Source of the DNA: Tistrella mobilis
GTDB lineage: Bacteria > Pseudomonadota > Alphaproteobacteria > Tistrellales > Tistrellaceae
DNA: 64,000 nucleotides
Assembly (NCBI RefSeq): GCF_039634785.1
Contig: NZ_JBBIAB010000005.1
Coordinates: 1-64,000 of the forward strand
Reading direction: 5' to 3'
Shown: positions 61,680-64,000 of the stretch, piece after piece
Position numbering within the stretch: position 1 is the first letter of the stretch
How the letters are laid out: each line of letters starts with the position of its first letter
Position numbers and translations under genes: made by a program
The notes under the pieces: model-generated
What the model saw: only the letters and a program-made list of their open reading frames with translations
What the model was told of the DNA's origin: nothing
Databases searched by the model: none

Positions 61680-63815
61680 TCAGAAGCTGGCCTTGAGCGA
61701 CAGCAGCACGTTGCGTGGCGCGCCGTAATAGTTGAACAACCCCGCACCGCCGACCCGGTCGTAATAGACTTCGTCGAAGATGTTGTTGACCGAGAGCGTA
61801 ACGTCATAGCCGGGTGCGAAGCCCCAGCCGGCCTGGAGATCGGTCACGACATAGCCGTCTTCTTCGATCTTGAGATTGCCGGCGACATTGTAGAACGAGC
61901 TGAGCCAGCGCACGCCGCCGCCCAGATGCACGCCCGCCATCGGCCCGTCCTGGAAGGTGTAGCGGGTGAAGGCCGAGACCACATGCTTGGGCGTATAGGT
62001 GCTGTAGGTACCGCCGGATGCGGTGGTGGCGTTCTTGAGGTACTCGGTGCGGGTATAGGCATAGCCCGCCTCCACCTCCCAGCCCGGCAGGATGGTACCG
62101 GCGATCTCGGCCTCGACACCGCGGGATTCGACCTCTGCGCCCTCGGCATAATAGGTGGTGCCGGTCACCGCGACCGCCCGATCCTTGTCGCGCATCCGGA
62201 AGACGTCGAACGTGCCGATCAGCCCGCTGTCGCCGAGCCTGGCCTTCACGCCCAGTTCATACTGCTCGCCGGTGCGCGGGTTGAGTGCTTCCAGGGCGGC
62301 ATTGGTGCCGGTCTGCTGCTGAAAGATGCCGGAATAATTGGCGTAGAGGGCAATGTCGGGCGTCAGGTCGTAGACGATGCCGACATCGGGGATGAACTCT
62401 GCGCTGTCTTTGACGCTCGACACCGATCCGGTGTTGCGGTTGGTCACCCGGGTCTCGGCCCAGGCCAGACGGCCGCCCAGAAGGACGGTCCAGTCCTCGA
62501 CGGGGCGGATGGTGGCCTGGCCATAGATGCCGAACTGTTCGGGTTCGGTGCGGGTGCGCTGGCTGATGGCGATATCGGGCTCGGCGATGTCCGGGGACGG
62601 GTTGTAGACATTCACGGTACCCAGGCCGCGCGCGGAACCGGCGTCCAGGGACTGGACGTAACGCCGCCAGTCGGCGCCGATCAACAGTTCGTGGCGCTGC
62701 CCGAAAGCTTCGATCGGCTTCAGATAATTTGCGTCCAGCGCATAGGCGCGCTCTTCGTAGTGGCGCTGAATGGCGATGATATTGGTGGTGCCGATCGCAG
62801 GATCGACTGCGGTGGAACCATAGGCATATTTCAGATCGACACTGCGATCGGCCACCCGGCCGCCGATCTGCAGCCGACTGTCATCACCGAAGCGATGGGT
62901 AAGGCTGGCCGAAGCTTCGTTGGAGCTGTTCTCGAACCGGTTCCAGTCGGCACCGACAAAGGTCGACCGGCTGAGGCCCAGCGACCGGCCGGTGGTGGAA
63001 ACCGGCAGGCCGCTGAACGGGGTCGCCTCCCGCTCCTGCCGCCAGGCGCCGAGCGAGAGCAGGGTATCCTCGTCCAGATCGGCATCGATCGCGGCATAGC
63101 CGACACCGACCTGATTTTCGGTCACGTCGGTGAAGCTCTCCCGGTCCTGATAGGCGCCGACCACCCGGCCACGGATCGAGCCGTCGGCGGAAAGCGGGCC
63201 GGAGACGTCGGCGACTCCGCGGTAATTGTTCCACGACCCCGCCTCCAGCGTGCCCCGGGCCTGGAAGCTCTCGGTCGGCCGCTTGCGGACCAGATTGACG
63301 ATGCCGCCGGGTTCTCCCGTGCCGCCGAACAGCACCGACGGGCCGCGCAGCAGCTCGACGCGATCGAAGATCGCAAGGTCGGGCTGGGTGCCGTAGATGC
63401 TGGAGATCGGTGCCGGCAGGCCGTCGACCAGGGCGTTGTCGATCTCGTAGCCACGCACGAAGATGCTCGACCGGCCAGGATCGTTGGTCAGCGCCAGAAA
63501 GCCGGGGGTGCGCCGGGCGACGTCTTCAAGCTGGGTCATGTTCTGGTCGTCCATCCGCGCGCGGGTCGCGACGCTGATCGAACGGGGCACTTCGCGAATG
63601 TCGCGCACCTGCTTGCCGCCCACGGCGACACGATCGGAGCCATAGCCGGTGCTGCCCTCGGTCCGGCCGGGATCCGACGGGAAGCTCCGCTCGTCCTCCA
63701 CCTCCAGCGACGGCAGGCTCTGCGCATCCTCGGCGCGGGCCTGGCTGACCATCAATGCCCCCGTGGCGACGGTGGCGAGCAGGGGCAAAACGAGGAACGG
63801 GCAGGGCTGGCGCAT
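61680..63815 (-). CDS. TonB-dependent siderophore receptor
   Basis: A 711-residue outer-membrane receptor. The signal peptide ends at ARA-ED (Ala28). The plug contains RSISVATRARMDDQNMTQLEDVARRTPG, SIFVRGYEIDNALVDGLPAP and VELLRGPSVLFGGTGEPGGIVNLV, followed by a 22-strand barrel with the usual terminal Phe (VLLSLKASF). No N-terminal signalling (STN) domain is present, so it is a plain importer. The closest functional class is hydroxamate/ferrichrome-type siderophore uptake; the exact ligand is not readable. A Fur-like site lies upstream and a DUF2218 gene follows. Confidence 0.95.
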   Translation of the reverse strand: MRQPCPFLVLPLLATVATGALMVSQARAEDAQSLPSLEVEDERSFPSDPGRTEGSTGYGSDRVAVGGKQVRDIREVPRSISVATRARMDDQNMTQLEDVARRTPGFLALTNDPGRSSIFVRGYEIDNALVDGLPAPISSIYGTQPDLAIFDRVELLRGPSVLFGGTGEPGGIVNLVRKRPTESFQARGTLEAGSWNNYRGVADVSGPLSADGSIRGRVVGAYQDRESFTDVTENQVGVGYAAIDADLDEDTLLSLGAWRQEREATPFSGLPVSTTGRSLGLSRSTFVGADWNRFENSSNEASASLTHRFGDDSRLQIGGRVADRSVDLKYAYGSTAVDPAIGTTNIIAIQRHYEERAYALDANYLKPIEAFGQRHELLIGADWRRYVQSLDAGSARGLGTVNVYNPSPDIAEPDIAISQRTRTEPEQFGIYGQATIRPVEDWTVLLGGRLAWAETRVTNRNTGSVSSVKDSAEFIPDVGIVYDLTPDIALYANYSGIFQQQTGTNAALEALNPRTGEQYELGVKARLGDSGLIGTFDVFRMRDKDRAVAVTGTTYYAEGAEVESRGVEAEIAGTILPGWEVEAGYAYTRTEYLKNATTASGGTYSTYTPKHVVSAFTRYTFQDGPMAGVHLGGGVRWLSSFYNVAGNLKIEEDGYVVTDLQAGWGFAPGYDVTLSVNNIFDEVYYDRVGGAGLFNYYGAPRNVLLSLKASF

Positions 63816-63853
63816 GGGTCACAGGTCTCCGGCGGAAGGGCTTGCTTTGCCCC

Positions 63854-63875
63854 AATTGCGAATGAGTTTCAATTA
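63854..63875 (-). promoter_or_regulatory. Candidate Fur box upstream of the siderophore receptor
   Basis: On the minus strand a stretch around AATTGAAACTCATTCGCAAT lies about 40 bases before the start codon. It resembles the A/T-rich dyad of Fur boxes (GAGAATNATTCTC-like halves) with several mismatches. An iron-repressed promoter would be expected here. The remaining bases to 64000 show nothing I can name. Confidence 0.5.
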
Positions 63876-64000
63876 CGATCTTGCGCCGGTATGCGCCACG
63901 GTCCTGGCTTGTGCAGCCGCGGCGAAATCTTGTGCGGCCGTGTCAGGGGGCATGGGCCCCGTGCAGGGGCTTGCACGAGCGCGTGGCATATATGAGAATA

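Noticed and set aside
61926-63995. 689-residue open frame on the plus strand opposite the siderophore receptor
   Set aside because: Shadow of the receptor gene, without recognisable domain.

Overview
The window looks like about 64 kb of chromosome from a GC-rich alphaproteobacterium, probably a Rhodospirillales-type or Tistrella-like organism (inference). The support is: an alphaproteobacterial LexA box (GTTC-N7-GTTC) upstream of an imuA-imuB-dnaE2 mutagenesis cassette; a PopZ gene; the gene order isoaspartate methyltransferase - tolC - popZ - valS; and PrkA-YeaH-SpoVR. Almost all genes have strong third-position GC. This produces very long antisense shadow frames, which I left out.

Layout. 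1-1642: the right end of an IS5-family element and a lower-GC pectate-lyase/tailspike-like gene whose 3' end runs into the IS. 1837-3581: a small membrane protein, a GNAT acetyltransferase and SlyX. 4010-8861: the stress operon prkA-yeaH-spoVR, followed by a PAS sensor kinase (9144-10946) and a phospholipid-methyltransferase-like gene on the other strand. 11823-18090: SOS-inducible translesion cassette, read right to left, with a readable promoter and LexA box at 18498-18537. 18883-21009: EF-G-like GTPase. 21291-36619: a compact type IV filament / type II secretion-like locus (ATPase, platform protein, two assembly proteins, lipoprotein secretin, pseudopilin, plus a divergent pseudopilin), bracketed by a CHASE4-PAS-GAF kinase and a LytS-like hybrid kinase. 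36841-39079: SCP2 lipid-binding protein and acyl-CoA synthetase, convergent around two terminators. 39438-39942: tRNA-Asn and tRNA-Cys with promoters and a terminator. 40141-45961: PIMT-like, tolC, popZ, valS. 46058-49133: TauE/SafE permease, SMP-30-like hydrolase, PAS-HD-GYP protein. 49241-52582: nadA-nadB-nadC with a palindromic operator pair. 52796-56205: membrane PQQ dehydrogenase and a CDF transporter. 56238-61353: a genome-maintenance block (radical SAM TIGR03916-type protein, DUF4130/TIGR03915-type protein, pyruvate kinase, 2OG-Fe(II) oxygenase, AlkB). 61354-63815: DUF2218 protein and TonB-dependent siderophore receptor with a Fur-like site.

How the parts work together. Two separate blocks handle DNA damage: the LexA-controlled ImuA/ImuB/DnaE2 mutasome and the radical SAM/DUF4130 plus AlkB block. 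The filament locus has the mechanical core of a type 4 filament but no prepilin peptidase and no retraction ATPase in the window. Its assembly genes are joined by 4-bp overlaps, and the two flanking kinases are natural candidates for its sensory control (inference). This locus is the best candidate here for an undescribed system.
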